64,000 nucleotides of DNA from Haemophilus parainfluenzae (lineage in GTDB: Bacteria > Pseudomonadota > Gammaproteobacteria > Enterobacterales > Pasteurellaceae). Positions 7,106 to 17,442 of this stretch are shown here, in pieces. Position 1 is the first letter of the stretch. The number at the start of each line of letters is the position of its first letter. The DNA lies in NCBI RefSeq assembly GCF_003252795.1, contig NZ_QEPQ01000001.1, positions 124,001 to 188,000 on the forward strand, written 5' to 3'. A model generated the notes under the pieces. It searched no databases. It saw nothing but the letters and a program-made list of their open reading frames with translations, and was not told the DNA's origin. The position numbers and the translations under genes are program-made.

Positions 7106-9259
7106 ATGAATCAATGGCTTAATGCAAAAGTAATCGCTTCAATACCTATTTTTATTGCAGTGAATATCGCAGCGTTCGGCGTCTGGTTTTTTGATATTTC
7201 TACGCAATCTATGCCCTTAATTTTAGGGATTATTGCAGGCGGTTTAGTGGATTTAGATAACCGTCTAACTGGGCGATTAAAAAATATTTTTTACACATTA
7301 ATTGCCTTTTCTATTTCAACCTTTATCGTTCAACTCAATATTGGTAAACCCATTCAATACATATTGCTGATGACCATCATCACCTTTTTATTTACGATGG
7401 TTGGCGCCGTGGGTGAACGTTATCGCACCATTGCATTTGGTACGCTGGTGGTAGCCATTTATACCACCCTCACTTATACACCGGATAATTCTGCAAGCTG
7501 GTTTATCAATCCAGTGATGATTTTATTAGGCACTTTGCTCTACAGTATTGTGACTATCATTGTTTATCTCTTTTTCCCAAACCGTCCAGTACAAGAAAGC
7601 GTGGCAAAAGCGTTTTGTGCCTTAGGTAATTATCTAGATGCAAAATCAGAATTTTTTGATCCTGATGAGATTGATGAAATCGAGAAAAAACACCTTAATT
7701 TTGCGATGAAAAATACCAATGTGGTGGAGGCTTTCAACCAAGCTAGAACCGCACTTTTCTATCGTATTCGTGGGCAACATCGCCATGCTCGTACACAACG
7801 CATGATTCGCTATTATTTTGCTGCGCAAGACATTCATGAGCGTGCAAATTCGACACATTTTGATTATCGACAAATTGCGGAACAACTCAAAAATACAGAT
7901 TTAATTTTCCGTATTCAGCGCTTGCTCGAATTACAAGCGCAAGCCTGTCACGATATTACAGCTTGCCTGCGTCAAAATACGCCTTATCACTATAATATTC
8001 GCGTAGAAAAAGCGTTAATGGGTACAATTCAATCCCTTGAGCTTTATAGCAAAGAACATACCAATCAAAACAATGTTTTGCTAGCCCTTCAAACACTTAT
8101 TGATAATCTGCAAAGCATTAACTGGCAGCTACGTCAGCTCGAGCAAGAAACCAGTGAAAATGAGCAAACTGCACAGATCCATACCGAACAAATTACGGGC
8201 TTAAAAAATATTCTTTCTGTTATTGGAAGTAATTTCACTTTTGAATCACCACTTTTCCGCCATGCTGTACGTTTGTCTATCGTGGTGTTTTTGTGTTGTG
8301 CAATTGTTGAATTTTTCCAATTTAATTTGGGTTACTGGATTTTGCTTACTGCGGTCTTTGTGTGTCAACCAAACTATTCTGCAACCAAAGTGCGGTTACG
8401 CCAGCGTATTATTGGTACGATTTTAGGGGTAATTATTGGTTCCTTATTGCCATATCTCAACCCAACATTAGAGATGAAACTTGGCTTAATGGTGGTGACC
8501 AGTACGCTCTTTTTCTTCTTCCGCAGTAATAATTACAGTTTCTCCACGTTCTTTATTACCTTACAAGTATTGATCAGTTTCGATGTAATGGGATTTGACA
8601 CACAATCAGCGCTCTTCCCTCGTCTCATTGATACCGTATTAGGTTCTGCCATTGCATGGTTTGCCGTTTCTTATTTATGGCCGGATTGGAAATATCTCCA
8701 ACTTGATAAAGTGAGCCGTCAAGCGATTCAAAGTGATGCACAATATTTCTTACACATTATTAGCCAACTACAATTTGGTAAAAGCGATAATTTAAAATAC
8801 CGTATTGCACGCCGTAACGCTCATCAATATGCGGCAGCATTAAGTACCACGCTTTCCAATATGAATAATGAGCCGAAGAAATATCAGGCCTATTTGCAGG
8901 AAGGTTTTGACTTGTTAAAAATGAATTATTCCCTATTGAGCTACATTTCTGCTTTAGGGGCATATCGCAATAAAATGGCGCAATTACAACAAACTACCGA
9001 GTTTTTGTCAGACTTTTATCCTGTTGCGAAAAAGGTTTTATATGCACTGGAAAATATCGAAAAACTTCGTCCTGAAATTTTTGAAAAGCTCCAAAATAGT
9101 ATTGAACAAAGCCTTAAAAAAATTCAGTGGGATGAAACCCAAGCCAAAAACAATTCGGTCTTTGCGTTGCCATACCAGCAACTTAACTTGATTTCTCAAT
9201 TGCTACCTCAGCTATATCGCTATTTCCAACATAGCCAGGTAGAACCAATGATCAAATAA
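7106..9259 (+). CDS. yccS: YccS-type inner-membrane protein (FUSC family)
   Basis: A 717-residue protein of the YccS/YhfK family, related to AaeB aromatic-acid efflux pumps. It shows two hydrophobic blocks, about residues 10-155 and 385-525, each with several membrane segments, separated and followed by long charged helical cytoplasmic regions. The strings PLILGIIAGGLVDLDNRLTGR and YWILLTAVFVCQPNYSATKVRLRQR are typical of the family. The substrate is unknown. Neighbourhood with yccT and acyP repeats the E. coli yccS-yccT-yccX area. A perfect uptake signal is in the coding sequence at 8388-8396. Confidence 0.87.
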   Translation: MNQWLNAKVIASIPIFIAVNIAAFGVWFFDISTQSMPLILGIIAGGLVDLDNRLTGRLKNIFYTLIAFSISTFIVQLNIGKPIQYILLMTIITFLFTMVGAVGERYRTIAFGTLVVAIYTTLTYTPDNSASWFINPVMILLGTLLYSIVTIIVYLFFPNRPVQESVAKAFCALGNYLDAKSEFFDPDEIDEIEKKHLNFAMKNTNVVEAFNQARTALFYRIRGQHRHARTQRMIRYYFAAQDIHERANSTHFDYRQIAEQLKNTDLIFRIQRLLELQAQACHDITACLRQNTPYHYNIRVEKALMGTIQSLELYSKEHTNQNNVLLALQTLIDNLQSINWQLRQLEQETSENEQTAQIHTEQITGLKNILSVIGSNFTFESPLFRHAVRLSIVVFLCCAIVEFFQFNLGYWILLTAVFVCQPNYSATKVRLRQRIIGTILGVIIGSLLPYLNPTLEMKLGLMVVTSTLFFFFRSNNYSFSTFFITLQVLISFDVMGFDTQSALFPRLIDTVLGSAIAWFAVSYLWPDWKYLQLDKVSRQAIQSDAQYFLHIISQLQFGKSDNLKYRIARRNAHQYAAALSTTLSNMNNEPKKYQAYLQEGFDLLKMNYSLLSYISALGAYRNKMAQLQQTTEFLSDFYPVAKKVLYALENIEKLRPEIFEKLQNSIEQSLKKIQWDETQAKNNSVFALPYQQLNLISQLLPQLYRYFQHSQVEPMIK

Positions 9260-9317
9260 AAACAAAGGAAAAACTGACCGCACTAACCCAAATTTTTTAT
9301 TGTTCTCAAGGAGATAA

Positions 9318-10008
<691 letters not shown>

Positions 10009-10009
<1 letters not shown>

Positions 10010-10602
10010 TGTTTATCTTAATTTCAGTAACTATTCTCGCTTTAATTTTTGGTGCGATTTTAGGTTTTGCTTCGATTAAATTAAAAGTTGAAGCAGATCC
10101 TGTCGTCGAAAAAATTGATGCCATCTTACCGCAAAGCCAGTGTGGGCAATGCGGCTATCCTGGCTGTAAGCCTTATGCTGAAGCAATTGCTAATGGTGAC
10201 GTTATCACAAAATGCGTGCCTGGCGGTCGTCCTACGGTAGTAAAAATTGCCGAAATCATGGGTGTTGATGTACCTGCAATGGATGATGTCGCTGAACCAG
10301 AAGAAATGGTTGCCTTTATTAATGAAAATATGTGTATCGGCTGTACTAAATGTATTCAAGCCTGCCCTGTTGATGCCATTATCGGTACAAACAAAGCCAT
10401 GCATACAATTATTCCCGATCTCTGTACGGGATGTGAACTTTGTGTGGCACCTTGTCCGACAGATTGTATTTCCATGATTAAAGTGAAAAAAGATATTGAT
10501 AATTGGAACTGGAAATTTGATCCTAAATTAGTCATTCCAGTCGTAAATACCACAGAAATTGAGAAAAAATTAGTGGTTGGGGAGTCGGAGTCACATGGCT
10601 GA
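10009..10602 (+). CDS. rnfB: Rnf/Rsx electron transport complex subunit B
   Basis: A 197-residue iron-sulfur subunit. It has an N-terminal membrane anchor (about 1-25), a domain with [15 protein letters not shown] plus a later Cys (KCVPGG) that binds one [4Fe-4S], and a double ferredoxin domain with [15 protein letters not shown] and [15 protein letters not shown]. It relays electrons between the soluble donor and the membrane part. The ATG overlaps the stop of the preceding microprotein frame, and no Shine-Dalgarno sequence is seen at normal spacing. The end overlaps rnfC by 8 bases. Confidence 0.96.
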
Positions 10603-12925
10603 TGTATTAACAAGATTTAACTCCGGCAAAATTTGGGATTTTAAAGGTGGTATTCATCCACCTGAAATGAAATCTCAATCAAACCAATCCCCTATTCAGC
10701 AATCAGAACTTGCTCATGATTTTTATGTGCCGATTAAACAACATGCCGGCACTGCAGGAAATGTATTAGTTAAAGAAGGCGATTATGTCCTAAAAGGCCA
10801 ACCTTTGACACAATGTAATGGCTTAAGAATCTTGCCTGTTCATGCACCAACTTCTGGTACGGTAAAATTTATCGGAAAACACGTCGCACCGCATCCTTCT
10901 GGTTTAACCGAGGACATGATTCATATTCAAGCGGATGGCTTGGATAAATGGCGTGAGCAATTTCCACTTGAAGAATTTTTCACACAACCTGTCGAACAAC
11001 TCATTGATCGTATTTATCAAGCAGGGGTTGCCGGCTTAGGTGGTGCGGTATTCCCGACTGCCGCCAAAATCCAATCAGCTGAAAAGAAAGTTAAACTCTT
11101 AATTATTAACGGCGCGGAATGCGAACCTTATATTACCTGTGATGACCGCTTAATGCGTGATTACACGGATGAAATGATCGAAGGGATTCGCATCTTACGT
11201 TATATCTTACGTCCTGAAAAAGTGGTGATTGCGGTTGAAGACAATAAACCCGAAGCGATTCAAGCTATTCAACAATCGCTGCATGGTGCAAATGACATTG
11301 AATTGCGCGTTATTCCGACTAAATATCCATCTGGTGCAGCCAAACAACTGATTTATTTGCTCACCGGCATGGAAGTGCCAAGTGGCGGACGTTCTTACGA
11401 TATTGGCGTATTAATGCATAATGTCGGTACAGCTTTTGCAGTAAAAAGAGCGGTTATTAATGATGAGCCTTTAATTGAGCGTGTCGTTACGCTGACTGGT
11501 GATAAAATTTCAGAGAAAGGTAACTACTGGGTTCGCTTGGGCACACCGGTTGATCACTTATTAGCGCAAGTTGGCTACCAATATGACGAACGTTTCCCTG
11601 TTTTCGCAGGTGGACCGATGATGGGATTGCAACTTTCAGATCTCAATGCGCCCGTCACTAAATTAATTAACTGTTTATTAGCACCTGATCATTTTGAATA
11701 TGGTGAACCCGAACCAGAACAATCTTGTATCCGCTGTTCTGCTTGTTCTGATGCTTGCCCTGTCAATTTAATGCCACAGCAACTTTATTGGTATGCTCGC
11801 AGTGAGGATCACCAAAAATCAGAAGAATATTGCTTAAAAGATTGTATTGAATGTGGCGTGTGTGCTTATGTTTGTCCAAGCCATATTCCGCTTATTCAAT
11901 ATTTCCGACAAGAAAAAGCCAAAATTTGGGAAATTAAAGAAAAAGCGAAAAAAGCCGAAGAGGCTAAAATCCGTTTTGAAGCAAAACAAGCTCGAATGGA
12001 ACGTGAAGAGCAAGAACGTAAAGCGCGTTCACAACGTGCGGCAGAAGCTCGTCGAGAAGAACTTGCAAAACAAAAAGGTGAAGACCCAGTTAAAGCAGCG
12101 TTAGAACGCTTGAAAGCAAAACAAGCGGGTTCAGCAGCAAATAAAGAAACGAAAACTATCGTATCTGAGAAAGGAGAGATTTTACCGGATAACCATGAAC
12201 TCATGGAGCAACGTAAAGCCCGCCGTCTTGCTAGACAACAAGCACAAGCAGACACAAGCACTGTGTCGGATGCAACACCGTCACAAACTGATGAAAAAGA
12301 TGCAAAGAAAGCAGCTGTTGCTGCAGCTCTAGCAAGAGCAAAAGCCAAGAAAGCCGCCGCTCAAGGTGAAACAGTTGAGACAAATGCAACTGAAAGCGCG
12401 GTAGAAAAAACAGATGAAAACTTAACCGCACTTGACCCGAAAAAAGCCGCAGTAGCTGCAGCTATAGCAAGAGCGAAAGCGAAGAAAGCCGCCGCTCAAG
12501 GTGAGACGGTTGCGAAAAATTCAGCTGAAAGTGCGGTTGAAAAAGCAGATGAAAACTCAACCCCACTTGATCCGAAAAAAGCCGCAGTAGCTGCAGCCAT
12601 TGCGAGAGCCAAAGCTAAGAAAGCGGCAGCTCAAGGTGAAACGGTTACGACAAATGTAACTGAAAGCACGGTCGAAAAAACAGATGAAAACTCAACCGCA
12701 CTTGATCCGAAAAAAGCCGCAGTAGCTGCAGCCATAGCAAGAGCCAAAGCTAAGAAAGCTGCTGCTCAAGGTGAAACGGTTACGACAAATGTAACTGAAA
12801 GTGCAGTCGAAAAAACAAATGAAAACCCAACCGCACTTGATCCGAAAAAAGCCGCTATCGCAGCAGCCATAGCAAGAGCTAAAGCAAAAAAAGCGGCCGC
12901 TGAAGCTGCCAAAGAAACAGAATAA
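10595..12925 (+). CDS. rnfC: Rnf/Rsx electron transport complex subunit C
   Basis: A 776-residue peripheral subunit that carries the NADH/FMN-binding region (N-terminal part, about residues 130-300, with [12 protein letters not shown] and [14 protein letters not shown]) and two [4Fe-4S] motifs, [14 protein letters not shown] and [14 protein letters not shown] (about 371-430). A charged coiled-coil region follows, and then an Ala/Lys-rich tail built of 45-residue repeats (separate entry); E. coli RsxC has a comparable repetitive tail. I prefer ATG 10595, with GGAG just before it, over a possible TTG at 10577; the overlap with rnfB is then 8 bases. Confidence 0.95.
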   Translation: MADVLTRFNSGKIWDFKGGIHPPEMKSQSNQSPIQQSELAHDFYVPIKQHAGTAGNVLVKEGDYVLKGQPLTQCNGLRILPVHAPTSGTVKFIGKHVAPHPSGLTEDMIHIQADGLDKWREQFPLEEFFTQPVEQLIDRIYQAGVAGLGGAVFPTAAKIQSAEKKVKLLIINGAECEPYITCDDRLMRDYTDEMIEGIRILRYILRPEKVVIAVEDNKPEAIQAIQQSLHGANDIELRVIPTKYPSGAAKQLIYLLTGMEVPSGGRSYDIGVLMHNVGTAFAVKRAVINDEPLIERVVTLTGDKISEKGNYWVRLGTPVDHLLAQVGYQYDERFPVFAGGPMMGLQLSDLNAPVTKLINCLLAPDHFEYGEPEPEQSCIRCSACSDACPVNLMPQQLYWYARSEDHQKSEEYCLKDCIECGVCAYVCPSHIPLIQYFRQEKAKIWEIKEKAKKAEEAKIRFEAKQARMEREEQERKARSQRAAEARREELAKQKGEDPVKAALERLKAKQAGSAANKETKTIVSEKGEILPDNHELMEQRKARRLARQQAQADTSTVSDATPSQTDEKDAKKAAVAAALARAKAKKAAAQGETVETNATESAVEKTDENLTALDPKKAAVAAAIARAKAKKAAAQGETVAKNSAESAVEKADENSTPLDPKKAAVAAAIARAKAKKAAAQGETVTTNVTESTVEKTDENSTALDPKKAAVAAAIARAKAKKAAAQGETVTTNVTESAVEKTNENPTALDPKKAAIAAAIARAKAKKAAAEAAKETE
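12299..12922 (+). repeat. 135-base tandem repeat in the rnfC tail
   Basis: Units begin at 12299, 12434, 12569, 12704 and 12839, exactly 135 bases (45 codons) apart: four full copies and a fifth partial copy at the end of the gene. Each encodes a basic Ala/Lys helix ([20 protein letters not shown]) followed by a Glu/Thr-rich linker. Each linker contains one or two intact or one-base-off uptake signals (perfect copies at 12425, 12529, 12695 and 12830; ACCCCACTT at 12560 is one base off). In-frame unit length allows copy-number change without breaking the gene. Confidence 0.93.
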
Positions 12926-12939
12926 CGCAGGAAAAGATT

Positions 12940-14022
12940 ATGTTTAAGAAAATGGAGAGTTCGCCTCATACCCATTCAGGCAAATTAACCGCCCGTATTA
13001 TGTTATGGGTGATTGCAGCCATGCTGCCTGCCCTGCTCACACAGATTTATTATTTTGGAATGGGGGTTTTGGTGCAGTCCGCTTTGGCTATTTCTTTCGC
13101 ATTATTGCTTGAGTTTGTTGTAACCAAATTACGTAACAAGCCAAATCTTGTCTATATTTCAGATTTTAGTGTGGTGCTTACTGCCTTAATTTTAGCGATG
13201 GCGATTCCGCCTTATGCCCCTTATTGGGTGATTTTAATTGGTACGCTTTCCGCTGTTATTTTAGGTAAACATGTTTATGGTGGTTTGGGGCAAAACCCAT
13301 TTAATCCAGCTATGGTGGGTTATGTGGTGCTATTGATTTCTTTCCCACTACAAATGACAAGTTGGATGCCACCTATTTCATTATTGAATGAACCCCCAAC
13401 ATTTGCGGACTCTCTTTCTTTAATTTTCACTGGCTTAACCACTGACGGTTTTAGCTTAAGTCAACTTGTTCATTCCATTGATGGAATTACACAAGCGACG
13501 CCATTAGACAGTGCCAAAATCTTCTATAACTTGCATCAAGGCGATGAAAGCGTATTCCATGATTTTGTAAAATTACCGATTTTATTACAAAACGGGACTG
13601 ACTTTGCTGAAGGTTGGTGGCAAGTCAATCTGGCATTCATGCTTGGTGGAATTATATTAATCTTAAAGAAAAAAATTCACTGGCAAATTCCCGTTTCAAT
13701 GCTCGTGACCTTTGTGACCTTAGCTACAATCACTGCGATGTCAGGCCATCATCATTTAAGTATGATTAGCCAACTCTTTAGCGGCGCGATGATGTTTGGC
13801 GCGTTCTTTATTGCGACTGACCCCGTTACAGCGTCTATTACACCTCGCGGCAAGCTTGTATTTGGTTCCTTGGTCGGATTATTGGTTTACCTCATTCGTT
13901 ACTTTGGAAACTATCCTGACGGCGTGGCATTTGCGATTTTGTTAAGTAATATTTGTGTGCCACTTATCGACTACTACACCCGTCCTCGCGTAGCGGGACA
14001 CTTTGCAAAAGGGAGAAAATAA
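12940..14022 (+). CDS. rnfD: Rnf/Rsx electron transport complex subunit D
   Basis: A 360-residue integral membrane subunit with about ten hydrophobic helices. The C-terminal segment [16 protein letters not shown] (about 285-300) holds the threonine to which FMN is attached through a phosphodiester bond in studied Rnf/Nqr proteins. [20 protein letters not shown] (about 110-129) is another family hallmark. The start follows GCAGGAAAAG at good spacing, 14 bases after rnfC. The stop overlaps the rnfG start by one base (TAATG). Confidence 0.95.
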   Translation: MFKKMESSPHTHSGKLTARIMLWVIAAMLPALLTQIYYFGMGVLVQSALAISFALLLEFVVTKLRNKPNLVYISDFSVVLTALILAMAIPPYAPYWVILIGTLSAVILGKHVYGGLGQNPFNPAMVGYVVLLISFPLQMTSWMPPISLLNEPPTFADSLSLIFTGLTTDGFSLSQLVHSIDGITQATPLDSAKIFYNLHQGDESVFHDFVKLPILLQNGTDFAEGWWQVNLAFMLGGIILILKKKIHWQIPVSMLVTFVTLATITAMSGHHHLSMISQLFSGAMMFGAFFIATDPVTASITPRGKLVFGSLVGLLVYLIRYFGNYPDGVAFAILLSNICVPLIDYYTRPRVAGHFAKGRK

Positions 14023-14648
14023 TGGGTATTTTTAAAGTCACCTCCCGTTTTGGTTTGTTATTAGGTTTTATTGCGCTTGTATGTACCGCTGTTTCTGCAG
14101 GCATTTATATGCTGACAAAAGATAAAATTGATGAAGCCATGGCTGAACAACAAAAAGCGTTATTGCTCCAAGTCATCCCCCAAGATTATTTTAATAATAA
14201 CTTGCTTGAAAGCGTAGAAACACCTGAGCAAGATAAACTCAAAGGCATTCAAAAACTCTATTTTGCTATTAAAGATCATGTACCCACTGCCTATGCTTAT
14301 GAAACAACGGCACCAGATGGTTATTCAGGGAATATCCGTTTATTAGTAGGTATCACTCCAAAAGGTGAAGTTTTAGGTGTGCGAGTCATCGAACATCATG
14401 AAACCCCTGGATTAGGCGATAAAATCGAACTTCGCATTTCTGACTGGATTTTAAGTTTTACAAACCAAGTTATCGTACCGGAAAGCCTAAAAGATTGGGC
14501 GGTCAAAAAAGATGGCGGTAAATTTGATCAATTTTCCGGCGCAACCATTACGCCACGCGCGATTGTAAATCAAGTAAAACGTTCTGCTCTCGTGATGCTT
14601 GAAAATGAGGCATTACTCAACGAGATGGCAAAAAAATACGCGCAATAG
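14022..14648 (+). CDS. rnfG: Rnf/Rsx electron transport complex subunit G
   Basis: A 208-residue subunit with one N-terminal membrane helix (about 10-30) and a periplasmic flavin domain. The motif [15 protein letters not shown] (about 168-182) includes the SGAT threonine that binds FMN covalently. I chose ATG 14022, preceded by GGGAGAAA and overlapping the rnfD stop, rather than an earlier in-frame start at 13953 that lies deep inside rnfD. Ten bases separate it from rnfE. Confidence 0.95.
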   Translation: MGIFKVTSRFGLLLGFIALVCTAVSAGIYMLTKDKIDEAMAEQQKALLLQVIPQDYFNNNLLESVETPEQDKLKGIQKLYFAIKDHVPTAYAYETTAPDGYSGNIRLLVGITPKGEVLGVRVIEHHETPGLGDKIELRISDWILSFTNQVIVPESLKDWAVKKDGGKFDQFSGATITPRAIVNQVKRSALVMLENEALLNEMAKKYAQ

Positions 14649-14658
14649 GATATTTATT

Positions 14659-15369
14659 ATGACTGATTTAACCGAAAAAACGACCGCACTTGATGAGCAA
14701 AGTGCGGTTGAAAATTCAGAAGAAATAACGCCAACGCCTTCTGTTTGGAAAGAAATCTTTATTCAAGGCGTATGGAAAAACAACTCTACCCTCGTGCAAT
14801 TATTGGGGCTTTGTCCGCTGTTGGCTGTTTCAAGTACTGCAACAAATGCATTAGGTTTAGGTTTGGCGACTATGTTAGTTTTAACCTGTACAAACACCGT
14901 TGTTTCGCTTTTTCGTAAACAAATCCCTCATGAAATCCGTATTCCAATTTATGTGATGATTATTGCTACCACCGTAACCGTGGTGCAATTATTGATGAAT
15001 GCTTATACCTATACACTCTATCAAGCACTTGGGATTTTTATTCCTTTAATCGTGACTAACTGTATCGTCATCGGTCGTGCAGAAGCCTTTGCCTCTAAAA
15101 ATAGCGTTGCACATGCTGCCTGGGATGGTTTTTCAATGGGATTAGGTATGGCATTAAGTATCACTGTATTAGGTGCGTTACGTGAAATTTTAGGCCAAGG
15201 TACCCTTTTTGAAGGCATTGAAAACTTATTTGGTCAAGGCGCCAAATTCCTGACATTACATATTTATCACGCTGATAGCAGCTTTTTACTCTTTATTCTT
15301 CCGCCAGGTGCATTTATTGGATTAGGCATTCTACTGGCGATTAAAAACCGAATTGATATGAAAAAATGA
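14659..15369 (+). CDS. rnfE: Rnf/Rsx electron transport complex subunit E
   Basis: A 236-residue, six-helix membrane protein paralogous to Rnf[12 protein letters not shown] and [13 protein letters not shown] carry the cysteines of the shared membrane [2Fe-2S] site. Compared with RnfA it has a hydrophilic N-terminal extension of about 35 residues, part of which ([10 protein letters not shown]) is encoded by two inverted uptake signals (14683-14691 and 14700-14708). The start ATG 14659 follows TAGGA. The stop overlaps the nth start (ATGA). Confidence 0.94.
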   Translation: MTDLTEKTTALDEQSAVENSEEITPTPSVWKEIFIQGVWKNNSTLVQLLGLCPLLAVSSTATNALGLGLATMLVLTCTNTVVSLFRKQIPHEIRIPIYVMIIATTVTVVQLLMNAYTYTLYQALGIFIPLIVTNCIVIGRAEAFASKNSVAHAAWDGFSMGLGMALSITVLGALREILGQGTLFEGIENLFGQGAKFLTLHIYHADSSFLLFILPPGAFIGLGILLAIKNRIDMKK

Positions 15370-16001
15370 ACCAAGCTAAACGAATTGAAATTCTCACTCG
15401 ACTTCGGGAGCAAAACCCGCATCCCACCACGGAATTAGAGTATAATTCGCCTTTCGAATTACTCATCGCCGTGATCTTATCGGCTCAAGCCACCGATAAA
15501 GGGGTTAATAAAGCGACGGCAAAATTATTCCCTGTCGCAAATACACCACAAGCCATTTTAGATCTTGGCTTAGAGGGGTTAAAAGAATATATTAAAACCA
15601 TCGGGCTTTATAACAGCAAAGCAGAAAATATCATTAAAACCTGCCGTGATTTAGTTGAGAAACACAACGGCGAAGTACCTGAAAGCCGTGAAGCCTTAGA
15701 AGCCCTTGCGGGTGTCGGCAGAAAAACAGCGAATGTAGTATTAAATACCGCTTTCGGCCACCCGACTATTGCAGTGGATACTCATATTTTTCGCGTATGC
15801 AACCGCACCAATTTTGCCCCAGGCAAAGATGTGGTAAAAGTGGAAGAAAAATTGCTCAAAGTTGTGCCTAAAGAATTTAAAGTGGATGTACATCACTGGC
15901 TTATTTTACATGGTCGCTATACTTGTACCGCGCGCAAACCTCGCTGCGGTGCTTGCATTATTGAAGATCTCTGCGAATACAAAGAAAAAACAGATTATTA
16001 A
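15366..16001 (+). CDS. nth: Endonuclease III (DNA glycosylase/AP lyase)
   Basis: Nth removes oxidised pyrimidines from DNA and cuts at the resulting abasic site. The 211-residue protein has the helix-hairpin-helix [12 protein letters not shown] with catalytic Lys120, Asp138 in AVDTHIFR, and the C-terminal [4Fe-4S] loop Cys187, Cys194, Cys197, Cys203. It overlaps rnfE by 4 bases, so it is translated as the last gene of the rnf operon, an order also found in other gamma-proteobacteria. An iron-sulfur repair enzyme co-expressed with Rnf is compatible with Rnf providing redox support, but this is inference. Confidence 0.97.
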   Translation: MNQAKRIEILTRLREQNPHPTTELEYNSPFELLIAVILSAQATDKGVNKATAKLFPVANTPQAILDLGLEGLKEYIKTIGLYNSKAENIIKTCRDLVEKHNGEVPESREALEALAGVGRKTANVVLNTAFGHPTIAVDTHIFRVCNRTNFAPGKDVVKVEEKLLKVVPKEFKVDVHHWLILHGRYTCTARKPRCGACIIEDLCEYKEKTDY

Positions 16002-16027
16002 ACGAATAAAATCAAACGGAATATATT

Positions 16028-17398
16028 ATGACAACAAACAATCAATCTCGCCAAACGTGGTCTAGCCGACTAACTTATGTGCTCACCGTTGCGGGTGCGA
16101 CAGTTGGCTTTGGGGCAACGTGGCGCTTTCCTTATTTAGTGGGTGAAAATGGCGGCGGTGCTTACGTACTCCTCTTTTGTATCGCGATGATTGTGATTGG
16201 TATCCCAATGATTTTAGTAGAAAACGTTATTGGTCGCCGTTTGCGTGTAAATTCCATTGATGCTTTTGGCGACAAAATCCAAGATAAAGGTAAAAACATC
16301 TCCAAATATTGGAAGATTCTTGGTTACATGGGGCTTCTTGGCGCATTTGGTATCATGGCTTATTACATGGTATTAGGTGGTTGGGTGATGTCTTATATCA
16401 TTAGTCTGATGAATAACACCCTTGATATTAGCGCCCCAATTACAAAAGAAGTGGCCAAAGATTTCTACGATTTACACATCAGCAACAGCCCATGGGAAAT
16501 CATGCTTTACACCTTCTTGTTCGTGGCGGTGAATTACATTATTTTGGCAAAAGGTATCATCGGCGGGATTGAACGTTCCGTAAAATACTTAATGCCATTG
16601 CTCTTTATTTTCCTCATTGGCATGGTAATTCGTAATCTTACCTTACCGGGTGCAATGGAGGGTGTGACTTTCTACTTAAAACCAGATTTCAGCAAAATCA
16701 CACCTAAATTATTCATTTTCGTATTAGGTCAAGTATTCTTCGCATTAAGCCTTGGTTTCGGTGTATTAATTACCCTCTCCAGCTATTTAAACAAAGAAGA
16801 AAACCTTATTCACACAGCAGTGATTACAGGTTTCACCAATACCATTATCGCTGTGCTATGTGGTTTTATGATCTTCCCATCATTATTCACTTTTGGCATT
16901 GAACCTAACGCTGGCCCAACTTTGGTTTTCCAAAGTTTACCAATTGTATTCTCACATTTATGGGCGGGTAAATTCTTTGCTATCGTGTTCTTCGGCTTAT
17001 TGCTTATTGCGGCATTAACCACATCAATTACGATTTACGAAGTCATCATCACCGCATTACAAGAAAAACTCAGAATGCGCCGTGGTAAAGCGATTTTTGT
17101 TACCTTGATGGGAATTTTCTTATTAGGTAATGTACCCTCTATTTTAGGTGACAACCTTTGGAAAGATTTCACTATCTTCGGTAAAAGCATTTTCGATGCC
17201 TTTGATTTCGTCAGCGGCAATATTCTCTTTATGCTGACCGCACTTGGTTGTGCCATTTTCGTTGGTTTCGTATTAAAAGATGATGCAAAAAAAGAATTAT
17301 CACCGACACCAAATTCACTTTTCACCACAATTTGGTTTAACTATGTGAAATTTGTGGTTCCTGTGATTATTTTGGTGATTTTTATTAGTAATATGTAA
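16028..17398 (+). CDS. Sodium:neurotransmitter symporter family (NSS) transporter
   Basis: A 456-residue membrane protein with about eleven to twelve helices, related to LeuT/TnaT. The N-terminal signature TVAGATVGFGATWRFPYLVG (helix 1, about 15-34) supplies the unwound sodium and substrate site, and ENGGGAYVLLF follows. It probably imports an amino acid or similar amine with Na+; the substrate cannot be told from sequence. It starts 26 bases after nth and may be read from the same transcript. It ends at a strong terminator. Confidence 0.9.
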   Translation: MTTNNQSRQTWSSRLTYVLTVAGATVGFGATWRFPYLVGENGGGAYVLLFCIAMIVIGIPMILVENVIGRRLRVNSIDAFGDKIQDKGKNISKYWKILGYMGLLGAFGIMAYYMVLGGWVMSYIISLMNNTLDISAPITKEVAKDFYDLHISNSPWEIMLYTFLFVAVNYIILAKGIIGGIERSVKYLMPLLFIFLIGMVIRNLTLPGAMEGVTFYLKPDFSKITPKLFIFVLGQVFFALSLGFGVLITLSSYLNKEENLIHTAVITGFTNTIIAVLCGFMIFPSLFTFGIEPNAGPTLVFQSLPIVFSHLWAGKFFAIVFFGLLLIAALTTSITIYEVIITALQEKLRMRRGKAIFVTLMGIFLLGNVPSILGDNLWKDFTIFGKSIFDAFDFVSGNILFMLTALGCAIFVGFVLKDDAKKELSPTPNSLFTTIWFNYVKFVVPVIILVIFISNM

Positions 17399-17403
17399 TA
17401 AAA

Positions 17404-17433
17404 AAACCGAGCTATTTCGCTCGGTTTCTTTTT
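17404..17433. terminator. Bidirectional terminator between the NSS gene and uup
   Basis: The arms AAACCGAGC (17404-17412) and GCTCGGTTT (17419-17427) form a 9-base stem with a 6-base loop, followed by CTTTTT on plus and preceded by an A-run that serves the minus strand. Confidence 0.9.
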
Positions 17434-17442
17434 ATCTATTCT

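Noticed and set aside
10577..10594. Alternative TTG start for rnfC
   Set aside because: Adds six residues (MGSRSH) inside rnfB; the ATG at 10595 has GGAG before it and is the better start.
11896..12348. Long antisense frame opposite rnfC (150 codons)
   Set aside because: It is the complement of the Lys/Ala/Glu-rich coding repeats, giving a low-complexity Ser/Ala/Phe text with no ribosome site; rnfC is clearly the real gene.
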